This document shows positions 23,949 to 35,489 of a DNA stretch of 64,000 nt, piece by piece. Position 1 is the first letter of the stretch. Every line of letters begins with the position of its first letter. The notes beneath the pieces are model-generated. The model was not told the DNA's origin. It did not search any database and saw only the letters and a list, made by a program, of their open reading frames with translations. Origin of the DNA: Saccharum officinarum (Eukaryota > Streptophyta > Magnoliopsida > Poales > Poaceae); the NCBI GenBank assembly GCA_020631735.1, contig CM036168.1, positions 99,552,932 through 99,616,931 on the forward strand, in the 5' to 3' direction. Made by a program: the position numbers and the translations under genes.

Positions 23949-24102
23949 GTCTGATTGGTTTGCGACCAAAATTTGCCACGCCAAAAATTTGGCAAACCAA
24001 ATGTGAGAGGTTAGCAAGTTTTTATCGTCAACCAAATAATAGCCAAAACCATGACACGCTAAACCTTTTTTTTGGCAAATTTTAGAAGCCAACCAATCAG
24101 GA
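23949..24102. mobile_element. MITE with CTGATTGGTT ends
   Basis: Left CTGATTGGTTTGCGACC...AAATTTGCCA pairs with right TGGCAAATTTTAGAAGCC...AACCAATCAG as a terminal inverted repeat. Exact outer limits are uncertain. Confidence 0.6.
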
Positions 24103-24260
24103 TCTCTGTGACCACAGTTCCACAAACATAACAATGACATGATTACAAGCGCCTGTATTTGTGCCAAAAAAAAGATGAACTACTGGATTAGTTAGATGCT
24201 AATCAACGGCGAACTATTTTCAGTGGATCGCTAAATGAAATGAGTATTAATGAAGACTAA

Positions 24261-24619
24261 GGGTTTGTTTGGATCACTTGGACTTGTTGATAGTCTAACT
24301 AAAGTTTAGTCATATGGACTACTGAGAGGCACAAACAACCAGTTGAGCTGGTCTAGGTGAGTAAGTTTAATTCAGGGCGTGTTCAGATTCCAAAATTTTT
24401 GGGGAAAAATTCATGTAGCACTTTCGTTGTTATTTCCATGAACTAATTAGGCTCAAAAGATTCATCTCGACATTTACAGACAAACTATACAATTAGTTAT
24501 TTTTTACCTACATTTAATGTTCCATACATGCGTCCAAAGATTCGATGTGATAGGTGGAAGAGGAAATATTTTGGGTTTGCATGGGAAGTGAACGGGACCT
24601 CAGTGATCCAAACAGACCT
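24261..24619. mobile_element. MITE (GTTTGTTTGGATCACT ends), outer element
   Basis: Ends GGGTTTGTTTGGATCACT and (inverted) AGGTCTGTTTGGATCACT, flanked by TAA (24258..24260, 24620..24622). It contains a second MITE. Confidence 0.7.
24376..24599. mobile_element. MITE nested in the preceding element
   Basis: Starts GGCGTGTTCAGATTCC and ends near GTGAACGGGACCTC. It contains TAATTAGGCTCAAAAGATTC and ACATTTAATGTTCCATACATG, the internal phrases of the family found at 1607, 9986 and 27430. Confidence 0.55.
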
Positions 24620-24622
24620 TAA

Positions 24623-25676
24623 GTAGCAGCAGCTGGAAACGGAAACGGCCGTACACATCCTTGAGTAGTCTGCAGTAAGTACACTCCTTCTGTTCACCGT
24701 AGTGCAAGCACATCAGAAAGCCAGAAACCAGTAGTACCACCAAAAGTCCAGTCTTTTATGAAGAGAAAAAGTAGAACGACGACAACAGAACAGACGATCA
24801 GATACTACAGTAGGGGATCTCAAACCACAACCCTATCAGATCGAAAGGGTGTGGTTATTGTACACCATTATTGCAGCCTAGGATAGGAGTAGCTAGTATC
24901 AAATTCAGAAGCTGTTCTGATATGCAGCACCCTGAGTGATGCGGATTGGAGCAAAGCGAGCACGATGGCGCTGCTGCGCCCTGAAATGGGAGGTGCTGTG
25001 CAAACGAATCTCCTTTTCTCTCCTTCTCCATGGACACAACTGTGCAACGCCCACCCCAATAATTCACGTATAAAAAAACTTACAAAGGCAAAAGATGAAG
25101 CGTGATCGCAACAAGGCCTGGCCATTCGCTTCCAATTTGGAAGTACGTGCGTTTCAGTGTCACCTTTTCTTCCGCCAAATCGTGTGGCATTGTAGCTCCT
25201 CCGTCCTCGTTTGTTCTCAAGCGTGCTGTGTGACTGCTATTGCTAGGCTGCTATCGATATTACTGTAGTTCTTATGGAGCATGATTGGGATATACTCTAC
25301 AGTATTCTTTTGGGAGGAAAAAAAAAGAAAGGGCTATACATGGGATCGGGTCATGCATGGTCTCATGGAATCTGGTGCTGCTCGCGTCAAACGCGAGCCC
25401 ACGGTATCTGAAAACATCGTCGCAATGGCAATTGACAAACATTGGTCAGTGTACGTGACGTTGTCTTTCGTGCACACACCGGCGCTCTGAAACAGATTTG
25501 CTACCTAAGAACCGGTTGTTTTAGGAGCTGTCAACAACCGGTTTTTGGGCCTTCCGATCGGGATCGGTTGGTTCAGGTGGGCGGGACGCGAGCGATTTTT
25601 ATATTTTAATCCTTTTTTATTCAATATTTCAAAAATAATCTCATCTAAAAAATATTTTCAGATCTAATCCTTTTGC
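24623..25676. other. unassigned intergenic sequence
   Basis: No gene, RNA or terminal repeat recognised. The phrase GTGGTTATTGTACACCATTATTGCAG at about 24851 has a diverged match at 32553, so part of this region is related to the 32.5 kb region. Confidence 0.35.
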
Positions 25677-27048
25677 ACGCTGACGCGACCAAATAACGTT
25701 GTCGCGGCACATGCATTGGCGCGGCAAAGTCCGACACGTTAGACGGCGTTTCCGACGTGGAAAACGTTGTCACGCCACTCCCGCTGACGTGACAGTATTG
25801 TTCTGTCGCGCTATCGGCAATGACGTGACAAGATAAAATGTTCAAAAATTCATAACTCCTTCATACGATGTCGGATGAAGATGAACTTTATATGAAAATT
25901 ATAGCCCTCGATGAGATCTATAACTTTGTAGTTTTGAGTTTTTTCATTTGAGGACGTTAAGATGCTCAAAAAATTAATAATAAATTTCAGGACCATAATA
26001 ACTGCGTACAAGTGCTTGTCACATTAGAAAAATACTAGCGTTTTTGTACGGCGTCAAATAAAGATACTTTCTATATGAAAGTTTTAGCCCTCAATGGAAT
26101 CTACAACTTTGTAGTTTTAAGTCTTTGCATTTGAAATAGTTAAAATGCACCAAAAAATAATATAAAATTTCAGTAGCATAATAATTGTGTATTACCTTTT
26201 GTCGCATTAGAAAAATGATATCGTTTTTATATGATATCAAATGAAAATATATTTTACACCAAAATTATAGCCTTAGAGAGGTCTACAAATTTATAGTTTT
26301 GAGTTTTGATATTTGAGGTCGTTAACATGCTCAAAAGGTAATATAAAGTTCTAGCAGCATAATATGTTGCTGAAATTTTAGATTATTTTTTTCGCATCTT
26401 AACCATTCCAAATATCAAAACTCAAAACTATAAATTTGTAGGTTTCTCTAAGGGCTACAACTTTGGTATAAAATATATTTTCATTTGACATCATATAAAA
26501 ATAATATCATTTTTCTAATGCAACAAACAGTAATACACAATTATTATGCTGCTGAAATTTTATATTATTTTTTGGTGCATTTTAACTATTTTAAATGCAA
26601 AAACTTAAAACTACAAAGTTGTAGATTCCATTGAGGGTTACAACTTTTATATAAAAAGTATCTTTATTTGACGCTATACAAAAACGCTAGTATTTTTCTA
26701 ATGTAACAAGCACTTGTACGCAGTTATTATGGTCTTGAAATTTATTATTAATTTTTTGAGCATCTTAACGTCCTTAAATGAAAAAACTTAAAACTACAAA
26801 GTTGTAGATATCATCGAGGACTACAATTTTCATATAAAATTCATCTTCATCCGACATCGTATGAAAGAGTTACGAATTTTCAAACATTTTGTCTTGTCAC
26901 CCCATTCCCGGTGGCGCGACAGAACAGTACTGTTACGCCAGCGGGAGTGGCGTGACAGCGTTTTCCACGTTGGAAACGCCGTCTAACGTGGCGGACTTTG
27001 CCGCGCCAATGCATGTGACGCGATAACGTTATTTAGTTGCGCCAGCGT
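25677..27048. repeat. 1372-bp near-perfect palindrome (foldback element)
   Basis: Two 686-base inverted arms meet near 26362 (AGCAGCAT / ATGTTGCT). Outer ends are ACGCTGACGC and GCGCCAGCGT. Matching landmarks are GACGGCGTTTCC, TTCATACGATGTCGGATGAAG, CGTACAAGTGCTTGT and their inverted partners. Arm lengths agree, so large indels are absent. The arm tips are GC-rich and the cores AT-rich. Each arm also holds about three diverged units of roughly 185 bases. No TIR/TSD pair outside the arms is convincing, so the superfamily is unassigned. Transcription would give a very long hairpin RNA, a likely siRNA source. Confidence 0.88.
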
Positions 27049-27429
27049 TGGAAGCAAGCGCGCGGGTGCCACTCACCACCTATTTGGCCTTCGGCTTTCT
27101 GTTTCATCCGAGAGTGAGAGCAGTCCGTCCACTTGCGCGGAGCCAAGAATCTCGAGACATGCCGCTGTAAACAAGAGCAAGATGACGATATTGTATCGGC
27201 CATCGAGCTCCTGCTCCGTTTTCTACTGCTGACTGCCGCCCAAGTCTTCGACACCAATCGAGCCGGGGGCCCGGGACCGAGTAATTTACACCTCGGCAAC
27301 GTGGTAAGCACTAGGACAAAGTCGTAGAGACTCCGATCCCCTCCCCTGGATCCACCGATCTGCAGAAGAACTGAAGAATCATATAAGCTAGTATTCAGTT
27401 TGCAGTTGAGGTCCGTTCTTTCTTACGTT
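27049..27429. other. unassigned, moderately GC-rich
   Basis: Short frames on both strands (for example 27133..27327, plus) match no family I know. It could be a remnant exon. Confidence 0.3.
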
Positions 27430-27673
27430 GGCCTTGTTTAGTTCCCGAGTCGAACCACTGTAGCGTGTTTTGTTTTTTAGTGCAAAAAATTGTCTAAATA
27501 TTGATTAATTAGACTCAAAATGTTCGTCTCGCAAAGTACAACAAAAACTGTGCAATTAGTTTTTGATTTCATCTACATTTAGTACTCCATGTATTTGCCG
27601 GCATTTTGATGTGATGGGTAATCTCCTTTTTTATAGTGAAATTTGGATGAGGAATTGGGAACTAAATAAAGCC
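27430..27673. mobile_element. MITE with GGCCTTGTTTAGTTCCC ends
   Basis: 244 bp. Ends GGCCTTGTTTAGTTCCC and (inverted) GGCTTTATTTAGTTCCC, flanked by GTT (27427..27429, 27674..27676). Its internal text is shared with 1607, 9986 and 24376. Confidence 0.7.
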
Positions 27674-28298
27674 GTTGCCAGAAGGTAGTGCATAGAGAAT
27701 TTAATATTCAAAACCAGGTAGCTGGAACATTGTGGCAGTGGTCCATAACAGGAAAGAAATAACAAAAGATATATATAGCACTATGGCAAACCCATAAGAC
27801 AATAAAAAATACTAGTTACACTATATACATAAAAGAAACAAGGAGTTGTTGGCTTGTGCAGGTAGCTGCAACTAGTCTAGATACACTGTGACATGTAACT
27901 TAACTGTAGAATTCTGCTGTAGGACTCACCTGTATGGACTGGCTGATCCAGATACATTATGGTTGCTCTTATAGATCGTTGTGGCTTTTCTAGATATATA
28001 ATTTGTATTATGTATATAGACATAACGTATATCTAGGTACATAAAAAAAACTAGGTATCTAGAAAGCCAAAATGACCTAGAATTTGGAACAAAGGGTATA
28101 TTTGTTATGGTATATAAATAGTTTCTATGGGCAAACCAGCTAGCAACCAGGATGTCACGCAACTGTTGCCATACAGTAGTGGTGGTCCTCTTTTTTCGGT
28201 GTTCAACATGATAATTACCGTTTAAGGGAGTAGTGGTTGTTTGTTTCCTTGCACCATCAGTGGGGTGTGGACATGCATGATTTTCCCCTTGACAGCTA
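27674..28298. other. unassigned AT-rich sequence
   Basis: No gene seen. Short inverted phrases around 27985..28080 (TCTAGATATATAA and later TCTAGGTACAT / TAGGTATCTAGAAA) suggest a degraded MITE. Confidence 0.3.
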
Positions 28299-28546
28299 CT
28301 CCCTCCCCCTCAGTTTCAAATTGTGTGTTCTTTTAGTTTCATCTTAAATTAAACTTGTCTAACTATAATAAAATTTATAAAAAAAATATATTGACATCTA
28401 CATATCAGTAAATACACAATCAAAATATATTTAATGAGGTATCTAATAGGACATTTTAGATGTTTGTGTATTTTTTCTATAAACTTACTTAAAGTTAGAT
28501 AAGTTTGATTTAGAAAAAAAACTAAAACGATTTACAATTTCTTTTA
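28299..28546. mobile_element. Stowaway-like MITE, right end lost
   Basis: Starts CTCCCTCCCCCTCAGTTTCAAATTG after a TA. Internal inverted pairs ACTTGTCTAACT / AGTTAGATAAGT are visible. The expected right terminus with GGAGGGAG is missing. Confidence 0.5.
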
Positions 28547-29065
28547 GTAAAAAAGCATGCCTCCAACTACTACACTGGACTCCTATAAGGCTATAAGGCT
28601 AGACTGATGTCGATTATTTCTAAGCCAGAGGCTGCATAATGCGCTCAATTATGAGCTTAAAATAATGCTAGCAACATGTGGGTGATGACCTCACTCACAG
28701 TACTTCTCTCAATCCTGATTGAACGAGCAGAAACTCGAAAAGGAACATCAAAACTCATTTGCTCAAGAAAGTGTTTTAATTAGTCTTTTTTAGCCATGAT
28801 AGTTGAGATTTGAGAAGACTAAAACGATCCAGCCATATCGTCACACTCATGGACTAATAATTCACTCAACTTGAGATGACATGTATAATATATTAACAAG
28901 GTGCATGGTTCTTAGCCGCCCTCCACAGAAAACAAAGAACATCGGAGAACAAATGCCGTCATTATTCAGTAGAAAATAATTCTACCAAGTGACAGAGTGC
29001 CAAACAAATTCGAAGTGATCATTTCATGGCGTGACACCGGTTTCTATCTTGCTGAGTACGGTGTA

Positions 29066-29305
29066 CTCCATCCATCTGTCTCCAAATACAAGACGTTTTT
29101 TTTATTTTTAGACATCTTGTTTGACGGTTCGTCTTATTCAAATTTTTTTATATAAATATTTTTTATTTAATTATGACTTATTTTATCATTAGTTATACTT
29201 TAATGATGTTTTATTTATTTTATTTTTCACACAAAAAAATTGAATAAGATAAATGGTGAAACATGTATCTAAAAGTCAAAAACGTCGTCTTTGGTACGGA
29301 GGGAG
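29066..29305. mobile_element. Stowaway-like MITE
   Basis: 240 bp between TA dinucleotides (29064..29065, 29306..29307). Ends CTCCATCCATCTGTC and (inverted) CTCCCTCCGTACCAAAG, with the CTTGTTTGACGGTTCGTCTTAT phrase of this family inverted at the other side. Confidence 0.7.
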
Positions 29306-29487
29306 TACAGATCGTCTTTGTACGCTTGGAATGGAACACGTCGCCATCCAATCCAAGTGCCATGTTTGCCATCATGTCCCAGTTAATCCACTGCTAATCG
29401 AGATGATAATCGATAAACAAACGCGTTCTTGGAATCTTAGGGGACCAATAATGTAACCCAAAGTGGCATAAGTTAATATATAATTGT

Positions 29488-30721
29488 CAATGGCGGAGCT
29501 AGAGAATTATCGAGGGAGGTGCGACCTTATGGTCTAATGATGGAGCAACAATGTAACTTAATAGCCACGTAGCCATGATTTTAGCGTGAATAATGTAACT
29601 TAACAAGCAATATTGATGTACATCAACAATGAAGTAGCGATAATAGCGAATATGTGCTTACCATTTATCAAAAATATAGTAAAAGAATCCCACAATTATA
29701 ACAACAAAAATTTGTCGATGTTCGCAAAATGCAATCCTCAACCATAAAATCCTCACTGACCTATAGAAAAAGAAATAAACCGTTCAATCAATTTATATAA
29801 TGTATTCATTGAAAAAATTGAAAAGATATGCATTACCTCTTATAGATCAAATATGTGCCCTTTTTCTTCCATGTTCATGAAGCGATGAACCACACCATCA
29901 TTGATAACTTTCTTCGATTCTTCTTTCTCCACATAGCAAATAACTCACTCAAGAGTGTGTATCACCCATGCGGTTACTAAGAGTGGTTTTGACAATCTTC
30001 ATCCCCGAAAATATTCTCTCCTCTTCCCAATTAATATCATCTGGATGACATAAATTCCTTCCACTACTACTGTCTTGTGCTTTTCTTTTATAAAATCTTT
30101 CCATGTATTTCCTAGAACCCACAAAAATATTTAACAAATATCACATGAAGAACAAAAAAATCCTAGCCCTAAAATCTGAACGAACTAACAAGAATCACAA
30201 ACTAAAATTATTGGATGGTTAGACTGATGGAAATTGAAAAAAAATGATGAAGTTACTTACTTTTTGAAGGATGACAGAAGAGTAGAGCAGGGACTGGGAG
30301 GCGCAGCCGCCTGCTGCCGACGCCGTGCTGCCCCTGCGCTGGTGCTCCCAATGCCCAGCAGCAGCAGCGCCGCCCACCGCGGCCGTCTGTTAGCCGGCCA
30401 GGAGGGCACCCCACCACCGCCGATCAGAGCCTTGAGCCCCTCCCTGATCGCTTGTGCTTGTGTGTGGAGCCGGCCAGCTGAGGACTCGAGGAGACCAATC
30501 GACGAACAGAACGAGGAAGGGAGATGGTCGCGAGCGAAGCGTGTAGTCGAGGAGTCGGACGGCCGAACAGGGAGACATTACGTGAGTTTGTGGGCTGCTG
30601 TGGGTGCACCTGTTTAGGCTGGGTGGGTGCGAACAGGGTAAAAATCTATATACTATAAGGCTTTTCGAATTTCGGCCTGGGTGTGGCCGCACCCAGTTGG
30701 GCCAACGTAGCTCCGCCCATG
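29488..30721. mobile_element. hAT element, deletion derivative, 1234 bp
   Basis: Starts CAATGGCGGAGCTAG and ends GTAGCTCCGCCCATG, a terminal inverted repeat with CA...TG tips. It is flanked by a perfect 8-bp duplication ATAATTGT (29480..29487, 30722..30729), as expected for hAT. The minus strand holds remnants of a TTF-type hAT transposase (29840..30104). The GC-rich part 30280..30610 next to the right end has a plus-strand open frame but no domain and is probably subterminal element sequence. Confidence 0.85.
29840..30104 (-). pseudogene. hAT transposase remnant, N-terminus joined to C-terminal dimerisation region
   Basis: From ATG at 30104 the minus strand reads MERFYKRKAQDSS, a start typical of TTF-zinc-finger (ZMYM1-like) hAT transposases, then DDINWEEE. 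It passes directly to IVKTTLSNRMGD and, after a stop, VICYVEKEE...INDGVVHRF, which resemble the hAT C-terminal dimerisation (hATC) region. The TTF zinc finger and the whole DDE catalytic core that should lie between are absent. The product could not catalyse transposition. It resembles the internal-deletion pattern of Ds relative to Ac. Confidence 0.6.
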
Positions 30722-30866
30722 ATAATTGTGTTGTTGCTCGCTAGTTCAGGGCCCACCACTGCCAATTTTTTTTTCTACCTACTCCCATGATAAGAGAGGA
30801 GGGCGATAGGTTGCTTTAGCTTTCCTGTGCTTGATAAATAAACCAGTAACGTGCAGCGCTGGCCAA

Positions 30867-31140
30867 GACTATCCGCACTCTTCGTAATTTAAATCTATTC
30901 TCTAAAAGGAATATTTTGTTCTGGTCATCAAAATTATCTCCTCCATATCACTTTTTTCCGCACTCATCCATCCTCTATATCAACTACCAACAGTGGGGCT
31001 CACATGCTTATAAATAAATTTTATCTAAATATATCCATGTAAGATCTTGTTTTGAAGGATTTATTGAAACGAATTTAATGGTGTAATCAGAATTTAATTT
31101 GGTGTTTTGGTTTGTGAGTTATAAAATTTTTTCATACGGG
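30867..31140. mobile_element. fragment of the GACTA-TIR MITE family
   Basis: GACTATCCGCACTC, then GCACTCATCCATCCTCTATATCA, CTAAATATATCCATGTAAGATC and GAAGGATTTATTGAAACGAATTTAATGG match, in inverse orientation, the element at 38198..38637. The far end is missing. Confidence 0.55.
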
Positions 31141-31299
31141 AAAAAGTTGGCACGCTCTCCCACGCACTCTCTCTTTCTTCTGCGGCCTCTCTCGCGCGCG
31201 GCCGTCCTTCTCGAGCGGGCTCCGCACCGTCTTTTACCGGTGGCTCCGTACGTCCAGCAAATGCAGCGGATGGAGGCCGGTCCGCAGCTATACCATGAC

Positions 31300-31864
31300 T
31301 ATGGCAACGGGTACCCGAAACCCGAGTACCCGACGGGTATTACCCGATAAAGAGGCGGGTATGGAATGAATTTTCTACCCGTGGGTATGTTATTGGGCAA
31401 AATCCTATACCCATCGGGTATGGCGGGTACGGGTGCGGGTGTATACTACCCATACCCGCATACCCGCGGGTAAGACATACCCGCAAAAATAACTAGTCAA
31501 CCTCAGTTATTTTAGCGCATATAAGTCATGAATTTGGCCCATTGAGATATCCACTATATTTCTAGTTGATTGCCTTTGTTGTAATGATGCTAATAATGTT
31601 TGTTAGCATGTTTGTAACTTGTTGGAAGCTTAGAATGATTTATTTTTGCATGTGACTATTTGATATTTTTAGATAATTTTCGGGTATGCTATCGGGTACG
31701 GGTTACCCGTCGGGTGAGAATTACCCGACGGGTACGGGTATAGAACTATTTTTTTACCCGTATGCGGGTACGGGTAACCCGACGGGTAAAATTTTACGGG
31801 TGCAGGTACGGGTACGGGTACGGGTGGGCACTACCCGTCGGGTACGTACCCGTTGCCATCTTTA
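31300..31864. mobile_element. non-autonomous hAT-like element with GGGTA subterminal arrays, 565 bp
   Basis: Ends TATGGCAACGGGTACCCG and (inverted) TAAAGATGGCAACGGGTACG. Flanking 8-mers ACCATGAC (31292..31299) and ACCATGAG (31865..31872) fit a hAT target duplication with one change. Both subterminal regions are packed with GGGTA/TACCC in both orientations, a pattern of transposase-binding repeats in hAT elements. The AT-rich centre has no frame. Confidence 0.75.
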
Positions 31865-31872
31865 ACCATGAG

Positions 31873-32520
31873 TCATAGCGTCTCCCGCTGCAGCGTTTTT
31901 TACGCTAAAAACGTAGTACAATAAGCTTTTGCGTTTGCAGCTGCGGGTAGTCTACATAGATAAGAGGAGGACCATACCGGGGGCAAGTCAAATCTGCTGA
32001 ACGCTTCTCTCCACAGCCACACTCACCCTGTTCGTTTGGACTTATCAGCAGAATCAGCAGTCATCCAGCAGTGTTTTTCTTTTATGAGTATGTATATGGG
32101 TGTATGTATATGGGTGTATATGCTTGACGTTGATAGGTCCCATCTCAACAATCGAGCAATATATAGGGCATAGTATCATTAATTTCCTTTTGCTTGTTTG
32201 AAAGATGGTTTATATTGTTTAGTTTTCTGGCTGTGAATCTTTACTTGGATGTAGTCTAGGAGCTATATAGGGCATGTTTGAATCAGCTATAGAATATATT
32301 TTATGAAGACGAGCTAAAACATGTCGTTCATCCAAACAGTCCATATTATTGTGCAATTAGTCATAAGCCATTTCTTTATAAATCTGCAAGTGATTCAAAT
32401 AGGTCCGTAGTTGATGCTCAAACCAGCTCAATCTATGGGCTTCGCACATAGGTTGCCACGTAAACATGGCCACTGATCACATGAAACACAAATGTCCTTA
32501 TCATGGATTGAAATAATTGC
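31873..32520. other. unassigned sequence within segment A
   Basis: Includes a MITE-like half near 32027 (CCTGTTCGTTTGGACTTATCAG) without its partner end. No gene is seen. Confidence 0.35.
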
Positions 32521-35489
32521 CTTATCTCGAAACCTTATTTAATCCAGGAACGTGGTTATAGTACACAATTATTGCAGATACGAGACACTGCTGCTGCTGC
32601 AAAATCAACATCACTGCCAACTCCAAAACCCGTATCACTATCGATTTCGCACGTAAGTAGTGAAAATAGGTGGTGAAGATCATCTTCATTAGCCTTGATT
32701 TCAAACTGATGATAAAAACTAATTATTTTCTTAAAAAATACCCGACCGCTTGCCCTTCTATGCAGCATCATAGTCCACCCGCTAGGTCGCAGATTGACAT
32801 CGTAGGACCTCCTCCCCCGCCGAGTCCGCCAAGGGGGGTGCTCATGCGATAAGGGAGCCACCCACACGTCGAGTGAGAGAGGGCGGTGTCCATGCTAGGG
32901 CATGTCGCACTAGGAAGGGAGGAGGGTGGCCACCATGTTATGAGGGCCGGCGTGCCTGCGCTGTGGGCTGCTTGCACTACGAGCATCGTGTCGGGGCCAC
33001 TTGTGCTGGGAGGGCTAGCGCTGCCATGCGTCGGAATGGGTGGCACCGTCACGGGTGCCGAGAGAGAGAGAGAGAGAGTTGATGCAGTAGTCAGACACGA
33101 GCAAGGACAAGATCGTCCGTAGCAGAGGGAGGGTCTAAAACAGCTAGGCTGGCCAGGGGATTGGTGAGACCGATTTGAGATATGCTTTAGTTACAAGTTA
33201 CTTTAAGTATTCTTCGAACCTTTCATATTTTCGGATTTAGGTCACACCTTCATGTGTGCTAAACATGTGCTCAACATATATGGTTTGTATAGTGATGCAC
33301 GTCCATGCATATCTTGAGTTTTCTTTCTATGCTAACCGTTATGAATCACTTTTATTAGTGATCAACCGCTCTCTTAGAAGGCGCCTCTTCAGAAGTGTCC
33401 TTTCACATGTATATATATACGTGCAACCATGGATCAGTGAAATAACAACAATTTCCATTCTCACTTGTCTCATTGGTCTCTTGCTTTACATCAAAGACAC
33501 TCTATGTTAAACACTACCAATGACAAAAGTGACTAGTTTAGGAGCACTATAGGAGAATTTTGGTATATTTGTATAACTATGTGTTTAAGTGATTTAAATT
33601 TAGTTGTTACTTGGGGCATCTGATTATTTTTCATAAAAACAGAGGTAAGTAATTTAGATGCAAAATTATGGGATACTTTATATTGTTTTTCATAATGGTA
33701 TATGTTGGTAATTTAGATGAAGATTACGGATTACTTTAGGTTATTTTACATGATGGCAATGGTGGATAATTTAGATCAATATTTAAAGGATTATTTTAGA
33801 CTATTTTCTATCTAATAGCAAAGGTGGATACTTTTGAGAAATAGATTTGATCCTACGTCTATTATAGCGTCAACGATGGTTAGAGATTATGGAATAGATG
33901 ACCAAAATGTTTCTGAATTTTAAAGAATTTTAGAATTTATCTTTTTTTTTCAAATAACGCGTCCGAAGATGATTAACGTTGTTGGTGTCTCTAATTAGTA
34001 TTACGAAGATTGCTGGTCCAAATTTATTATGTTCGACTCATATTTTGAAATGCAAGGAGTAACATTTGCAATATTTGGGCAATTTTACTCTTTCAGCTTC
34101 AACATAGTAACCTCTCCTTTGAATATATCATCTTCCGTCTGGTGTTCAGTGTTGGTCCCTTCTGTTTTTGTGACCACAAGCTCTACCAGCAGCTGTTTGG
34201 ACATACGAATTTCTATTCTACTCTGTTGCGCCCACATCGCTGCTTTGAAAACCGAATCAGACGCGGACAAATTATAAGTGCAGCTTGTCAAAGAAAACTG
34301 AAAGCCTGTCATCGCTTCACCGGCCTCACTCGTAGCAGATCTGCAATGGGTACTTACAAAACAAAGCATGCCGGGTCAGAGATACTCCACACACACACGG
34401 CCCCCCACGCCCGTATCCGGGGGAGCTCCTATTCAGCTGCAGTACACATCACGGTTGCACTGCCGCTCGGCTCGGTGCCCTGCATCTGCAGGCATGCATC
34501 CCAGGCACTGACAAAAAATCATCCCCAATAATGCAGCAAACTATACTATATACTACTGTATACTTTGTCTCGGCAACAGAGCGAGGGGGGCGATAGAGTC
34601 CGGAGAAGAAAACACAAGGCCGCGCACTGCGCTGTCATCGTCTGGTCGCAGCCGCACTTGGCTTCGTCGTGCGGCGATCTGTTTGGACAGGGCACCAACG
34701 AGAACGAGAACGAGCTGCTGTGTTGGCGATCGGACATGGGAGCCGGAGACTATTGCTTTTTTCCCTTTCTTTTTTCGTGCATGGGCGCTTTTCCGGCAAT
34801 CATTTTGGCTTTGGAGGGGGGGACTGAAAACTATGGGCAATCACATATCTACGGCTGGCATGACATGTGTGAATTTTTCCATGTCGCCGTGTGTCATTCA
34901 TTCTCGCACTCGAGCCATCGCGCGACGCCCGTCCAACGTGCTCTGCCCCCCACTTTTTTTTTTTTGGCTCGTCTTGCTTATCTAGTGGTTCGTCTCTTTT
35001 CTTTTGTTGTTTGATGAATGGTCTCGCTCTCACCATTTGACGTGTGGCGATCTTGCTAGCACAAATGCGTCTTTGCTTCTGCGTCTTGAGTCTATAGAAT
35101 GATTTTTCTTCGCGTGTAGAGGAGCTAGCCAAGAAGAGAGCATTATTTTGTTTAAAAAATGTTCCTTGTTAGCTTTCAGTTGAAACATTCTCAGTTTCTT
35201 CCGTGACGTTCGTCATGGGCGAGCAAAGGTTCATCTGAACTAGACTAGCTTAGCTACCACACTGGTTGCACTTGCACCCACCAATCCACCATGTTGTTAT
35301 CTGCTGACTGCTTGATCTAGTAGTATTATTATTATATACTCCGACCAACCAACAGTCATCTAGCGCAGCAAAACTTCCACACGTTCTCATCGCTGTAACA
35401 CATGCTAAATTACCGCCGGTGGTGGTGGTGGTAACTGGTAAGTTTCCTTGGATCGTCACCGGCGGAGGTAACTTTTCTCTTCTAGTGCT
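32521..35489. other. unassigned intergenic sequence between the duplicated segments
   Basis: GC-rich at 32760..33130 with overlapping frames on both strands and no recognised domain, then AT-rich. A small minisatellite lies at 33651..33840. The frames near 34565..35132 are mutually overlapping and look like composition effects. No gene is called. Confidence 0.35.
33651..33840. repeat. degenerate 59-bp tandem repeat, about three copies
   Basis: AATTTAGAT recurs at 33651, 33710 and 33768, each followed by a GGATTA(C/T)TTTA-like phrase and a TATTTT...ATGG phrase. Confidence 0.55.

Larger units (their letters stand above)
28553..32520 (+). repeat. segment A of an old duplicated block
   Basis: Colinear, diverged matches with 35490..37750 occur in order: AAAGCATGCCTCCAACTACT (28553 vs 35493), CTAATAATTCAC...CAACTT (about 28855 vs 35792), TTGGAATGGAA...CGCCATCCAA (29327 vs 36953), GGCGATAGGTTGCTTTAG (about 30803 vs 37390), CAAGTCAAAT...GAACGCTTC (about 31985 vs 37447) and GCACATAGGTTGCC (32444 vs 37680). 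The extra length of this copy is explained mostly by the inserted elements listed within it. Boundaries are approximate. Confidence 0.6.

Noticed and set aside
30234..30617. 127-codon plus-strand frame
   Set aside because: Lies in the GC-rich subterminal part of the hAT element at 29488..30721 and has no domain.
33651..33840. CRISPR-like or regulatory repeat array
   Set aside because: Only about three degenerate copies without conserved repeats or spacers, in plant DNA; an ordinary minisatellite.
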